Source: Christensenella tenuis
GTDB lineage: Bacteria; Bacillota; Clostridia; Christensenellales; Christensenellaceae
DNA: 64,000 nt
Direction: 5' to 3'
Assembly: GCF_014287795.1 (NCBI RefSeq)
Contig: NZ_JACOON010000001.1
Span: 1-64,000, forward strand
The notes beneath the pieces are model-generated. The model was not told the DNA's origin, ran no database searches, and worked only from the letters and a program-made list of their open reading frames with translations. Below, piece after piece: positions 1 to 8,585 of the stretch. Position 1 is the stretch's first letter. The number at the start of each line of letters is the position of its first letter. The position numbers and the translations under genes are program-made.

Positions 1-102
1 GCAGAAACGGGAATGCCGCCCAGCACGCTCTACAGGAAGATGCAAAAGCACAAAAAAACGGCACCAAAGTATGCCGCAAACACGATTCTATCGAACATTT
101 AA
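1..102 (+). CDS. C-terminal end of a Fis-type helix-turn-helix regulator (partial)
   Basis: Only the last 33 residues are present; the reading frame is open at the left edge and stops with TAA at 100-102. The segment PPSTLYRKMQKH is the recognition-helix pattern of Fis-type HTH domains that close sigma-54-dependent activators and related PAS/AAA regulators. Family knowledge suggests an enhancer-binding activator. Nothing upstream can be seen, so the effector domain and target are unknown, and a link to the flagellin gene downstream is not shown. Confidence 0.5.
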   Translation, partial: AETGMPPSTLYRKMQKHKKTAPKYAANTILSNI

Positions 103-270
103 TTTTTCCCGAAACGTATGCTTTAGCTAAAAGATAACCATACTGCCGCTTTTGCGGCGGATCCCGGCGAGGAAAATGGCGGGAGACAGGATTTAGCCCG
201 CGCCGCCGAATGAGAATATACCGGATGACCGGTGCTGCCGGTACTGTCAGGAATTTTTCGCAAATTGGCT

Positions 271-311
271 GGAACACCCAAAGGCAGGCAGTCCATCCTG
301 CCTGGTGTTTT
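271..311 (+). terminator. Intrinsic terminator between the regulator and flagellin 1
   Basis: Inverted repeat AACACC..GGCAGG / CCTGCC.GGTGTT followed by a short T run. It lies downstream of the partial HTH gene and upstream of the sigma-28 promoter, so it insulates the flagellin unit. A second, weaker GGCGGGGTTT hairpin follows directly. The remaining sequence from 103 to 398 shows no gene. Confidence 0.55.
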
Positions 312-398
312 TCAGGCGGGGTTTCAAAACCTGCCGGGCCTTCACAAGCGCCGCCTGCAGTGAAAATAAAAAAATATCCATATTTTTTAAAAAACCGC

Positions 399-425
399 TA
401 AATAAAACGAAAAAACGTCCGATAC
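399..425 (+). promoter_or_regulatory. Sigma-28 promoter of flagellin 1
   Basis: TAAA at 399-402, a 15-base spacer, then TCCGATAC at 418-425, matching six of eight positions of the sigma-28 (SigD/FliA) -10 box GCCGATAA/T. Transcription would start near 432, giving a leader of about 200 bases. Confidence 0.8.
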
Positions 426-431
426 TATTAT

Positions 432-628
432 ACAGAAGCATAACAAGTGCCATCTTTGACACTCTTTCGTTTCCCGGGGGGACGTCACTCCGGGAACGAA
501 AGGGCACTGTCAAAACGCACAAAGCTTCATAAGGGTTCCCGCTAAGAAAGCGACTATGGAACCTGATGCCGCCGGGGTACCGAATTCCGCCCCGGAGGGT
601 ATATCGAACAATACAGGAGGTATTTATT
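432..628 (+). ncRNA. Structured 5' leader of flagellin 1, candidate CsrA/FliW-controlled RNA
   Basis: Three nested or serial helices can be drawn. Hairpin I pairs 464-477 with 490-502 around the 12-base loop GGGGACGTCACT. A central domain pairs GGCA 503-506 with TGCC 567-570 and encloses GGTTCC 534-539 with GGAACC 558-563, plus CGCT/AGCG. Hairpin III pairs CCGGGG 572-577 with CCCCGG 590-595 around the loop TACCGAATTCCG. The ribosome site AATACAGGAGGTATTTA (610-626) resembles the CsrA consensus RUACARGGAUGU, and the loop of hairpin I carries another GGA. The leader of flagellin 2 has the same loops on different stems. CsrA binding is inference from family knowledge of hag control; pairing is by eye. 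Confidence 0.6.
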
Positions 629-2461
629 ATGAGAATTCAAAACAACATTATGGCGATGAACACACACCGCCAGTACACCATCAACAACGACAACGTATCC
701 AAGAGCGCGGAAAAACTTTCGTCCGGCTACCGCATCAACCGTGCGGGCGACGACGCGGCAGGCCTTGCCATTTCCGAGAAAATGCGCAGCCAGATCCGCG
801 GCCTGAACATGGCGACGAAGAACTCGCAGGACGCTATTTCGCTGGTGCAGACGGCGGAAGGCGCATTGCAGGAAACGCACTCCATGCTGCAGAGAATGAA
901 CGAGCTTGCGGTACAGGCGGCGACGGGAACGAACGAAGACCTCGACCGTAGCGCGCTGGCAAAGGAATTTGACCAGCTGAAGCGCGAAATCAACGACATT
1001 GCGGAACAGACGACGTTTAACAACATGAAGGTTCTGGACGGCTCCCTTTCCTATTCGGGTCCGGAGCGCAGCGCAGCGACGGCAGGCATCAACATGACAA
1101 CCGTGACAGAGGATGTTACGGGTTCGGCAGTATCTTCCAAGGTCACCGCTCAGGGCCAGGCTCAGGTGGCGGCGCAGCAGGGTTCTTTTGAAGTTACTGT
1201 GGCTGGTACAATCAATGTAGCGGAAGACGCTACGGCGACCCTGACGCTGAAAATTGACGGAAAAGACTATACGATCACGAGTGACCCTGCTACCGGCGCG
1301 GCTGTGAACACTGTGGCAGATTATGTGGACCTGTTCGATGGAAAAACTGTGGAAATCGGCGGACAGACGTTTACCATTGCGTCTGACAATACCAGCAAAC
1401 TTACCTTTACGACAGATGCACAGCCTACAGGCGATGTAGACCTGCCTGATGCGATCACAGCGACCGCTACCGGCGGAGCGACGGGCACCGTTGCCGCCAT
1501 CCAAGATGCGGTACAGAAGAAAGATGCAGTACAGGGTGTAGAGACGGCGACAGTAGACCAGAGCAAACTGAATATCGGCGATACGATTAAAATCGGCGAC
1601 AAAACGTATGAACTGGTTGCGGACGGCGCTGAAGCGGCGGACGGCAATACGGCCATTACATGGAAAGGCGACGGTACGGATGATCTGGGCGCGCTTTTGG
1701 CAGCGGCGGATGCACCGACTGGCCTTACCATTGCCGATACAGCGGACGGCTTTACGGTAACGCAGGCCGTAGCAGGCACGGGGGAGACCAAAGTAACCTA
1801 TGCAATGGCGGACGGAGCAAACAGCACGCATACGATCGAATTCGATACTGTGAAGATGAAGGCCGGGGATACGGTTAAGCTGACGGTAGGCGGAACGGAA
1901 TATACGTATACCTATCAGGCAGGCGATAAGGTATCCGACATTGCGAATGGCCTTGTGGATGCTGACGGTAATGCGCTTGGCATCGCAGCAAAAGGCAATG
2001 CGCTGATCATCGATGGAACGACGGTAGAAGTCGGGTTTGATCCGGCAGCGGAAGATGAGGATTCCTTCAACGCAATCCGCATCCAGGTTGGTGCTCTTGA
2101 AGGCGAACAGCTTGCGGTATCCATCGATTCGATGAACACGGCAGGCCTGAAGCTGGACGACCAGAATCTCGAGACGCAGGACAGTGCGGGCGCGGCGATC
2201 ACAGCGGTACGCGACGCGATCAACAAGGTGTCCGACCAGAGGGCAACGCTGGGCGCGATGCAGAACAGGCTGGACCACAAGATTGCCAACCTGAAGGTAT
2301 CTTCGGAGAACCTGAGCGCGGCGGAAAGCCGTATCCGCGACGTAGATATGGCGTCGGAAATGACGACGTTCACAAAGAACAACATCCTGTCGCAGGCGGC
2401 GACGGCAATGCTGGCGCAGGCAAACGCACTGCCGCAGAATGTTCTGACACTGCTGAGATAA
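629..2461 (+). CDS. Flagellin 1 (FliC/Hag type, with a large variable central domain)
   Basis: Filament subunit exported through the flagellar secretion system. The 610-residue protein has the canonical D0/D1 N-terminus (MRIQNNIMAMNTH..., about residues 1-157), a long Thr/Ala/Asp-rich central region of about 320 residues, and the canonical C-terminal D1/D0 ending in NVLTLLR. The segment QRMNELAVQAATGTN is the D1 stretch where TLR5-type recognition maps in other flagellins. ATG 629 is chosen because GGAGG lies 8 bases upstream; an in-frame ATG at 566 would sit inside the leader structure. The conserved ends are nearly identical to flagellin 2 at 42295, while the centre differs, which suggests gene conversion of the ends. 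A sigma-28 promoter and a terminator bound a single-gene unit. Confidence 0.96.
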   Translation: MRIQNNIMAMNTHRQYTINNDNVSKSAEKLSSGYRINRAGDDAAGLAISEKMRSQIRGLNMATKNSQDAISLVQTAEGALQETHSMLQRMNELAVQAATGTNEDLDRSALAKEFDQLKREINDIAEQTTFNNMKVLDGSLSYSGPERSAATAGINMTTVTEDVTGSAVSSKVTAQGQAQVAAQQGSFEVTVAGTINVAEDATATLTLKIDGKDYTITSDPATGAAVNTVADYVDLFDGKTVEIGGQTFTIASDNTSKLTFTTDAQPTGDVDLPDAITATATGGATGTVAAIQDAVQKKDAVQGVETATVDQSKLNIGDTIKIGDKTYELVADGAEAADGNTAITWKGDGTDDLGALLAAADAPTGLTIADTADGFTVTQAVAGTGETKVTYAMADGANSTHTIEFDTVKMKAGDTVKLTVGGTEYTYTYQAGDKVSDIANGLVDADGNALGIAAKGNALIIDGTTVEVGFDPAAEDEDSFNAIRIQVGALEGEQLAVSIDSMNTAGLKLDDQNLETQDSAGAAITAVRDAINKVSDQRATLGAMQNRLDHKIANLKVSSENLSAAESRIRDVDMASEMTTFTKNNILSQAATAMLAQANALPQNVLTLLR

Positions 2462-2517
2462 GTTCTCTTGCCTACGGAACTTATTTATGGAAAAAGCGCG
2501 GATTGTCCGCGCTTTTT
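2458..2517 (+). terminator. Double hairpin terminator of flagellin 1
   Basis: ATAAGTTC (2458-2465) pairs with GAACTTAT (2477-2484) over the stop codon, followed by an AAAAAGCGCGGA/TCCGCGCTTTTT hairpin at 2491-2517 with a TTG loop. The same arrangement follows flagellin 2. Confidence 0.85.
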
Positions 2518-2665
2518 CTTTGCCATTTTCCGGGAATGGTTCCCCTGCGCCGCCGCTTCCGCGCGGCGGCGGTCCATAGCTCAACGCGGCAAAAACAATC
2601 TATAGAAGCGTGCCTGCGCTTCGGCAGAAAAGCCGTGCAGGCACGGCGAAATATGCACAGATGAG

Positions 2666-2693
2666 TTTACATCCCGGCTATTTATGCTATAAT
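2666..2693 (+). promoter_or_regulatory. Vegetative (sigma-A) promoter of the IbrA-like gene
   Basis: TTTACA at 2666-2671, a 16-base spacer and a perfect TATAAT at 2688-2693. A start near 2700 fits translation from ATG 2730 and argues against the upstream in-frame ATG at 2610. Confidence 0.7.
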
Positions 2694-2729
2694 ATTTTTA
2701 ATGAAAATTGCCGGGGCAAAAGATCCGTG

Positions 2730-4055
2730 ATGAAGAAAGAGTATCAGGGGCTTAATGTATACGACGCCTTACAGGAACGGTTTGAATACCTGTTCCGGGA
2801 ATTCGATCATATCTATGTATCGTTCAGCGGAGGAAAAGACAGCGGAGTTCTTCTGAACTTGCTGATGGATTTCAAGAAAGCGAATTATCCTAAACGAACG
2901 GTAGGGATTTTCCACCAGGATTTCGAGGCGCAATACAGCCTGACAACCGAGTATGTAGAAAGAACGTTCCAACAGCGCCAGGGCGAGGCGGAGCTGTATT
3001 GGGTGTGCCTGCCCATGGCAACCCGGACGGCGCTCAGCAGTTATGAAATGTTCTGGTATCCGTGGGATGACAAAAGGCAGGAAAGCTGGGTACGTCCAAT
3101 GCCCAAGCATGATTTTGTCATTCATCTGGGCAGGCCGTTTCATCATTACCGCTACCGTATGCATCAGGAAGACCTTGCAAAACAGTTTGGGCGCTTTTAT
3201 AAAGAAGAACACGGAAACGGGAAAACCGTGTGCCTGCTTGGAATGCGCGCGGATGAATCCCTGCAAAGATACAGCGGATTTTTGAACAAGAAATATGGCT
3301 ATAAAGGGGAATGCTGGATTTCAAAGCAATTCAAGGACGTATGGTGCGCGTCGCCCCTTTACGACTGGTCTGTGAGTGATGTGTGGGCTGCCAATTATAA
3401 ATTTAATTACGATTACAACAAACTTTACGATTTGTACTATAAAGCGGGGCTGACGCCCGAGCAGATGCGCGTCGCATCGCCGTTCAACGATTATTCCAAA
3501 GACAGCCTGAACCTTTACCGTGTGATTGACCCGGAAATATGGACAAAACTGGTAGGGCGGGTGCGCGGAGCGAATTTTGGGGCCATCTATGGAAGAACCA
3601 AAGCCATGGGATACAGGAATATTACTTTGCCGCAAGGGCATACGTGGAAATCCTACACGCAATTTTTGCTGGCAACACTCCCGAGGAAATTGCGCAAACA
3701 ATATATTGAAAAATTTAAAACATCCATTGAATTTTGGCACAAAACAGGCGGAGGACTATCTGAACAAACGATCCAGGAACTGCTGGAACATGGATATGAC
3801 ATCAGGAGAAACGGCGTTTCAAATTATACGCTGGACAAAAAGACGCGGGTTGTCTTCCGGGGAAAGATACCGGACAACACGGACAATATCAAAAGCACGA
3901 AAGACATTCCAAGCTGGAAAAGAATGTGTTTTTGCATTTTGAAAAACGACCATATGTGCCGGTTTATGGGATTTGGCCTTTCCCGGACGGAACAACGGAG
4001 GATTGAAACGATTCGAAAACGGTATTTGGACTTTATCAATGAACAGAACGGCTGA
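2730..4055 (+). CDS. IbrA-like protein, PAPS reductase family with DUF3440
   Basis: The 441-residue protein carries the PP-loop SGGKDSG near residue 30, the pyrophosphatase signature of the phosphoadenosine phosphosulfate (PAPS) reductase/ATP-pyrophosphatase superfamily. Its length and C-terminal half fit the DUF3440 proteins typified by E. coli IbrA, described as a regulator of immunoglobulin-binding proteins. It is not a classical PAPS reductase, since the ECGLH-type C-terminal motif is not seen. A ParB-like gene (IbrB type) follows after 80 bases, the pairing known for IbrA/IbrB. The start is set at ATG 2730 just downstream of a sigma-A promoter; GTG 2727 is an alternative. The biochemical substrate of this family is unknown to me. 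Confidence 0.8.
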   Translation: MKKEYQGLNVYDALQERFEYLFREFDHIYVSFSGGKDSGVLLNLLMDFKKANYPKRTVGIFHQDFEAQYSLTTEYVERTFQQRQGEAELYWVCLPMATRTALSSYEMFWYPWDDKRQESWVRPMPKHDFVIHLGRPFHHYRYRMHQEDLAKQFGRFYKEEHGNGKTVCLLGMRADESLQRYSGFLNKKYGYKGECWISKQFKDVWCASPLYDWSVSDVWAANYKFNYDYNKLYDLYYKAGLTPEQMRVASPFNDYSKDSLNLYRVIDPEIWTKLVGRVRGANFGAIYGRTKAMGYRNITLPQGHTWKSYTQFLLATLPRKLRKQYIEKFKTSIEFWHKTGGGLSEQTIQELLEHGYDIRRNGVSNYTLDKKTRVVFRGKIPDNTDNIKSTKDIPSWKRMCFCILKNDHMCRFMGFGLSRTEQRRIETIRKRYLDFINEQNG

Positions 4056-4135
4056 CACAGCCTTCGAACTCCAGTGAAAAGAATCTAAAAAGCACATTCC
4101 AGTGTGGAAACAGAGCGACAACAGGAGTAGGAGAG

Positions 4136-4717
4136 ATGAGCGGTAAATCATTTAAAAGCCCGGTATATCATGTGATTGGAGTACCGGTTGAAAAAGTAGT
4201 TGCAAATACATACAATCCCAACAAAGTAGCGCCGCCGGAAATGAAGCTTCTATATGACAGCATAAAGGAAGACGGTTATACGATGCCGATCGTATGCTAC
4301 TATGCAAAAAGCAGGGATGTTTACGTTATTGTAGACGGCTTCCACCGCTACCAGATTATGCTGAATTATCCGGATATCTATGAGCGCGAAAACGGAATAC
4401 TTCCCGTTTCCGTCATCGATAAACCGCTTTCCAAACGAATGGCGAGCACCATCCGGCATAACCGGGCGAGAGGAAGCCACGATGTGGACCTGATGAGCAA
4501 TATCATCCGGGAACTGCATGAAATAGGACGATCCGACGCGTGGATTTCAAAACATTTGGGCATGGAGAAGGATGAGATTTTAAGGCTGAAACAAATCACG
4601 GGGCTTGCCGCGTTATTCCGCGATACGGAGTTCGGAGAGGCATGGAAACCGGCTGACGAAGAACAGGAGGAAGCGTCCAAAGAAGAAACAGCAGGGAATG
4701 GAGAAATACCAAAATAA
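4136..4717 (+). CDS. IbrB-like protein with ParB/sulfiredoxin-type domain
   Basis: The 193-residue protein begins with a ParB-N-like fold: a YNPNKV segment, a CYY..DVYVIVDGFHR stretch with the DGxHR motif near residues 65-70, and a following helical part ending in a helix-turn-helix-like region (about 125-155, DAWISKHLGMEKDEILRL). It matches the IbrB family that accompanies IbrA. The ATG at 4136 has a good AGGAG site. The gene shares its unit with the IbrA-like gene and ends at a strong terminator, so the pair is a self-contained two-gene module between flagellar units. Its role is inferred only from the partner: regulation or DNA/nucleotide chemistry. Confidence 0.8.
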   Translation: MSGKSFKSPVYHVIGVPVEKVVANTYNPNKVAPPEMKLLYDSIKEDGYTMPIVCYYAKSRDVYVIVDGFHRYQIMLNYPDIYERENGILPVSVIDKPLSKRMASTIRHNRARGSHDVDLMSNIIRELHEIGRSDAWISKHLGMEKDEILRLKQITGLAALFRDTEFGEAWKPADEEQEEASKEETAGNGEIPK

Positions 4718-4740
4718 AGTGAAATTTGCCCTTGGAAAAT

Positions 4741-4770
4741 ACCCTTCCCTCATAAAGGAAGGGTGTTTTT
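4741..4770 (+). terminator. Terminator after the IbrA/IbrB-like pair
   Basis: ACCCTTCC / GGAAGGGT stem with an eight-base loop followed by GTTTTT. Confidence 0.85.
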
Positions 4771-4800
4771 GAATGTTTTGGCCAGTGAAATATTTATAAT

Positions 4801-4827
4801 TAAATTTTTTATTGTTCTATACGATAT
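4801..4827 (+). promoter_or_regulatory. Sigma-28 promoter of the GGDEF/fliD unit
   Basis: TAAA at 4801-4804, exactly 15 bases, then TACGATAT at 4820-4827 (six of eight matches to GCCGATAT). It drives the GGDEF gene and probably the genes that follow. Confidence 0.75.
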
Positions 4828-4933
4828 ATCAATAAAAGGCATTTTATTGATATACAAGCACAAGTGAAAAGAACGGTGTTTCCTTCATACATAAATATGA
4901 TTGCTGTACTTGATGGAGGGGGGGAATGGAGAA

Positions 4934-6535
4934 ATGAATGAGCGCGCACCATGGGAGATGTTTGAAAACTTCAATGAAATCGTTTATGCTTCCGACATGG
5001 AAACTTACGATATCATTTATATGAATAAAGCAGCGCGTGACAGTTTCCAAATAACGGAAGAAGAATATAAGAAGCAGAAATGCTATAGCCTTATCAGCAG
5101 GTTTTCTTTGCCTTGTTATTTTTGCACAAATCCGAAGCTGAAAGTGGGGGAATTTTACGAGTGGGTATACCATAATCCCTACTTAAAGCGCTCTTTTAAA
5201 TTAAAAGATACCATGTATTGTTATGAAGGCAGAAAAATCCGAATTGAGATCGCGATAGATTTAACATTAAACGAGCAGGAGAACAGAAGCGTAAATGAAA
5301 TGATCCGGGATGAAGTTTTTATCAATTCCTGCCTGACAATGACGCATTCTGCTTCCACACCAAATGAATCCATGAATTTTATGCTTCAATATATGGGACA
5401 ATATAAGGGATGCAAAAGCGCATCTATCTATGAAATCCGAAACAACAACTGGCTCTATCATACTTATTGCTGGGATTTTGAAAATGGAATATGCCCGGTC
5501 AAGGCTCCGTTTCAAATAGACTTTCTGGAATATATAAAGGAATGGAAACGAAAATTTGTGCACAATGAGCCGGTGATCCTGAAGGATATGGAAATCATAA
5601 AGCGAAAGATGCCGGAATTTTACAGCTATTTAGCTCCGGAAGGGGTGAGCTGCATGGTGTTCATTCCCCTGCTGTATAATGGCGAAATCAGCGGATTCCT
5701 GCGCGTCGATGACCCGCCGGACAAAAAGGCGAAAAATATTGCGCTTGTTGGACGGATGATGTCTCATTTTATTGTTTCGATTATACAGCGGCGTAATTTG
5801 GTAGAAAATTTGGAATATCTCAGCTTTCACGATCAATTGACGGGGGCGCTCAACCGCAATGCACTGAACGCGCACCTTAAAAAAGAGGACAAACGGCAGA
5901 AGGGCCGGGGCGTGATCTATTGCGACGTTATTGGGTTAAAAAAAGTGAACGACATGCTCGGGCATGCCAGCGGAGATAAACTGATTGTGCGGGCATACCA
6001 AACATTAGCCGGCTTATTTCCGGGAAAGGTTTACCGCGTCGGGGGAGATGAATTTATCATTCTCGAGGATGGGAAGGAGGAACGGGAGTTTAACCAAACC
6101 GTTTCCCAATTGAAAAAAAAGATACGGGCGGAAAACATAAGCTTATCGATTGGAAGCGCTTGGGCCGACGGCGGCGAAGTGGGTTTTGAGCAGCTATTTA
6201 AAGCGGCTGATGAATGTATGTATGAAGATAAATTCAGCTACTATAGCCAGGAAGAGCCGATGACAGGCGTGCCGCGGGAAACAAAACGGCGCAGTTATGG
6301 GGCAAGGAGCATAGCCGAAAAGCCGCAGACGTCATTCGGCACATTTATAGAGAAATGCTATTTTGACGCCGAGTCTTTTTTTCAGTCTGTTGCGCTGCCA
6401 GACGCGCCTTTTTACCTTTATTGCGGCGACCTTGAAAAGAATTTGTACTATATATCGGATAATTTAAAGGATGATTTTAATTTTGACGATAATTTAGTTT
6501 ATGATTTCGTTACCCATCTGGAAATAAGAATTTAA
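4934..6535 (+). CDS. PAS-GAF-GGDEF protein, probably truncated before its second sensor/output half
   Basis: Predicted diguanylate cyclase making c-di-GMP. The order is PAS (about 1-115, with CYFCTN), a GAF-like sensor (about 130-285), and GGDEF (about 305-435) with an intact RVGGDEF active site. No RxxD inhibitory site stands at the usual place before GGDEF. The last 65 residues are the start of a second PAS domain. They align with the N-terminus of the EAL protein at 35123 (YLYCGDLEKNLYYISDN against YTFCGDIQNNVFLISDN), and then the frame stops after EIRI. The missing half and the broken fliD directly after it suggest a deletion at about 6521-6535. ATG 4934 is preferred for its GGAGGGG site; TTG 4901 and ATG 4913 are alternatives. 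Confidence 0.85.
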   Translation: MNERAPWEMFENFNEIVYASDMETYDIIYMNKAARDSFQITEEEYKKQKCYSLISRFSLPCYFCTNPKLKVGEFYEWVYHNPYLKRSFKLKDTMYCYEGRKIRIEIAIDLTLNEQENRSVNEMIRDEVFINSCLTMTHSASTPNESMNFMLQYMGQYKGCKSASIYEIRNNNWLYHTYCWDFENGICPVKAPFQIDFLEYIKEWKRKFVHNEPVILKDMEIIKRKMPEFYSYLAPEGVSCMVFIPLLYNGEISGFLRVDDPPDKKAKNIALVGRMMSHFIVSIIQRRNLVENLEYLSFHDQLTGALNRNALNAHLKKEDKRQKGRGVIYCDVIGLKKVNDMLGHASGDKLIVRAYQTLAGLFPGKVYRVGGDEFIILEDGKEEREFNQTVSQLKKKIRAENISLSIGSAWADGGEVGFEQLFKAADECMYEDKFSYYSQEEPMTGVPRETKRRSYGARSIAEKPQTSFGTFIEKCYFDAESFFQSVALPDAPFYLYCGDLEKNLYYISDNLKDDFNFDDNLVYDFVTHLEIRI

Positions 6536-6554
6536 GAATGTTGCCGGTCCGGAT

Positions 6555-8105
6555 GTGTTTGGAAAAGACGGGGCATTTGGAATCAAGGACACCTCAATCA
6601 CGCCAAAGAGCCTTATTCATGAAAATATGACTTTAGCCGAAATAGCCGACGCTACAGGCAAAAAACTCGGCGGTGCAGATGGAGGCGTATCTTTCTCAAT
6701 CAATGGAAAAGAATTCCGGTTTGGCAAGGACACTACGCTAAAAGACGTTCTTGACGCTGTGAATGATGATCCTGATGCGAAAGTCACCATGGCGTATGAC
6801 CAGGATAAAGACAGGTTTATGCTGCGCAGCGATGTGACTGGAAGCGGAACGGAAATAACAACCAAAAATATTGGCGGCAGTAATTTTTTTGGTGAAGATG
6901 GTATTACAGGAATTATTGAGGACACTACAACAAAGTATCAGACAATAGACCGCAGCACAGATACGATTGCTACGGCAGCTGCAAAAATGGGAATTGACCT
7001 TCAGCTGGATAAGGATGGCAAATTCAGCTTTACGGTCAACGGTGTGGATTTTTCCTTTAAGACCACGGATTCATTGCAGACAATGATGAACGAGGTGAAC
7101 AGTAATGAAGATGCAAAGGCAAAACTGACGTATAGCCAAATCACCGATTCGTTTGTATTTACAAGCAGCGAGACCGGAAGAAATGCGGTCGTCACAGTTG
7201 GAAACAAGGATGGGGCAAATGCGTTTGGCGGCGCGGATTCTTTCTTTGGCGTCGCGGAAGGAGAGGCGCGTGGAAGCGATGCAACCATTGTGATTGATGG
7301 CGAAACGATTTCACAGTCTTCGAATACGTTCACGCTGGACGGTATACAATTCACCCTGAAGGCGGATTTTGATGCGGAGAATAACAGGGATAATTTGGGA
7401 CCGGCAACCTTCACGGTTGAACAGGACATCGATCAGGTTGTCGAGAAAGTAACCCAATTCGTCAGCGAATATAATAAGCTCACGCAGGAGCTGTATGCGC
7501 TTACCATTGAAGAAATGGATTACGATTATTCTCCGTTAACCCAGGATGAGAAAGCGGATTTATCTCAAGAGGATATTGAAAAATGGGAGACTGAAGCAAA
7601 AAAAGGAATTCTCAGGAATGACAATACAATTAAAAATTTATTGTCTAAACTGCGGTCCAATTTCTTTTCAGTAGTCGAAGGCAGCGGCCTTTCCGCTTAT
7701 GATATCGGCTTTAATACCAGTAAATATTCCCAAGGGCAATACGGAGGACAAATTACTTTTGATGAAGATAAATTCCGGGAGATGTTGCAGAAGGATCCTG
7801 ATGCTGTCGCAAAAGTAATGGCGGGAACCTCAGACGCCGTTGATGATTTGACGGAGTACCAGGAGTCGGGGCTGGTTTCGCGGCTTTTCGACCAGATGTC
7901 TGATTTCAAAAGTACGATTCAAGGGAAGAACCTGAAGAATACAAATCAGCAAATAGATGATACCAATGATTCGATGAACGATCTAATTGCGAAAATGTAT
8001 GAGGAACAGGAGCGCTTGTATATCCAGTATGCGCAAATGGAAACGCTCCTGTCGCAATACCAGTCACAAAGCACGTGGCTCGCGCAGCAGTTGTCTGCGT
8101 TGTAA
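6555..8105 (+). CDS. fliD: Flagellar filament cap protein FliD, N-terminally truncated
   Basis: FliD caps the growing filament and helps flagellin fold. The open frame contains repeated D2/D3-type modules (each with NGVDFSFKTTDSL-like strands and an F.G.D.FFG segment), a D1 part (FVSEYNKLTQELYALT), the FliD C-terminal signature (NTSKYSQGQ.GGQITFDEDKFREMLQKDPDAV) and a terminal coiled coil. The usual N-terminal D0/D1 region (GLASGLDTESI-type start, well over 100 residues) is absent. The frame is open from 6528 and only a GTG at 6555 without a ribosome site can start it. Upstream DNA encodes the GGDEF protein in another frame. I read this as a deletion scar or assembly join; the product is unlikely to cap filaments normally. 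fliS follows as usual. Confidence 0.85.
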   Translation: MFGKDGAFGIKDTSITPKSLIHENMTLAEIADATGKKLGGADGGVSFSINGKEFRFGKDTTLKDVLDAVNDDPDAKVTMAYDQDKDRFMLRSDVTGSGTEITTKNIGGSNFFGEDGITGIIEDTTTKYQTIDRSTDTIATAAAKMGIDLQLDKDGKFSFTVNGVDFSFKTTDSLQTMMNEVNSNEDAKAKLTYSQITDSFVFTSSETGRNAVVTVGNKDGANAFGGADSFFGVAEGEARGSDATIVIDGETISQSSNTFTLDGIQFTLKADFDAENNRDNLGPATFTVEQDIDQVVEKVTQFVSEYNKLTQELYALTIEEMDYDYSPLTQDEKADLSQEDIEKWETEAKKGILRNDNTIKNLLSKLRSNFFSVVEGSGLSAYDIGFNTSKYSQGQYGGQITFDEDKFREMLQKDPDAVAKVMAGTSDAVDDLTEYQESGLVSRLFDQMSDFKSTIQGKNLKNTNQQIDDTNDSMNDLIAKMYEEQERLYIQYAQMETLLSQYQSQSTWLAQQLSAL

Positions 8106-8177
8106 TAAAGCGCGGTATGAGGGAGGCGCGTTCATAAATGCGTGCCTCCTTAGCTCTTTTGAAAGAAGGTGGATAGT

Positions 8178-8585
8178 ATGGCTTTTTATGCAACGGCTAA
8201 TTTGCAGGACCAGTATAAACGCGATTATATTACGATGGCCAGCCCGATTGATTTAATTATTATGCTGTATGAAGGCTGCATTAAGCAGCTTAAATTAGCG
8301 AAAATTCACAAAGAGAACAATGAACTTGATAAAGTATCCGAATGTTTCCAAAAGGCGGAAGATATTATCCTCGAATTAGTTGGCAGTTTGAATCTTTCGA
8401 TATCCATATCGGAAAACCTGCTGGAACTTTACCAGTTCATGCTGGACGAAATTGTGCAGGCAAATATCACCAAAGATATGGAACGGGTTGATCCAGTGAT
8501 AGAGATGATGACATTGCTGTATGAAGCGTGGAACGAGATTAAGGTGAAAGCAGAAAGCGATATATATACGCAAAACGAAGAATGA
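8178..8585 (+). CDS. fliS: Flagellin chaperone FliS
   Basis: Cytoplasmic export chaperone that binds the flagellin C-terminus. The 135-residue all-helical protein has the family start (FYATANLQDQYKRDYITMASPIDLIIMLYEGCIKQL). ATG 8178 has a GAAGGTGG site 7-8 bases upstream, better than the ATG at 8169. It sits between fliD and a FliT-like gene, the standard fliD-fliS-fliT order. Its stop overlaps ATG 8582 of the next frame. Confidence 0.95.
   Translation: MAFYATANLQDQYKRDYITMASPIDLIIMLYEGCIKQLKLAKIHKENNELDKVSECFQKAEDIILELVGSLNLSISISENLLELYQFMLDEIVQANITKDMERVDPVIEMMTLLYEAWNEIKVKAESDIYTQNEE

Noticed and set aside
503..600. c-di-GMP-I (GEMM) riboswitch in the flagellin 1 leader
   Set aside because: ACGCACAAAGC, TATGG and TACCGAATT look similar to parts of GEMM, but the ACGCAAAGC core is interrupted and not kept in the flagellin 2 leader, and the helices drawn do not match the GEMM three-way junction.
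554..2584. 676-residue minus-strand open frame over flagellin 1
   Set aside because: It is antisense to a certain flagellin gene, Arg/Cys-rich, without family motifs or a ribosome site; an artefact of the biased codon use of the gene below it.
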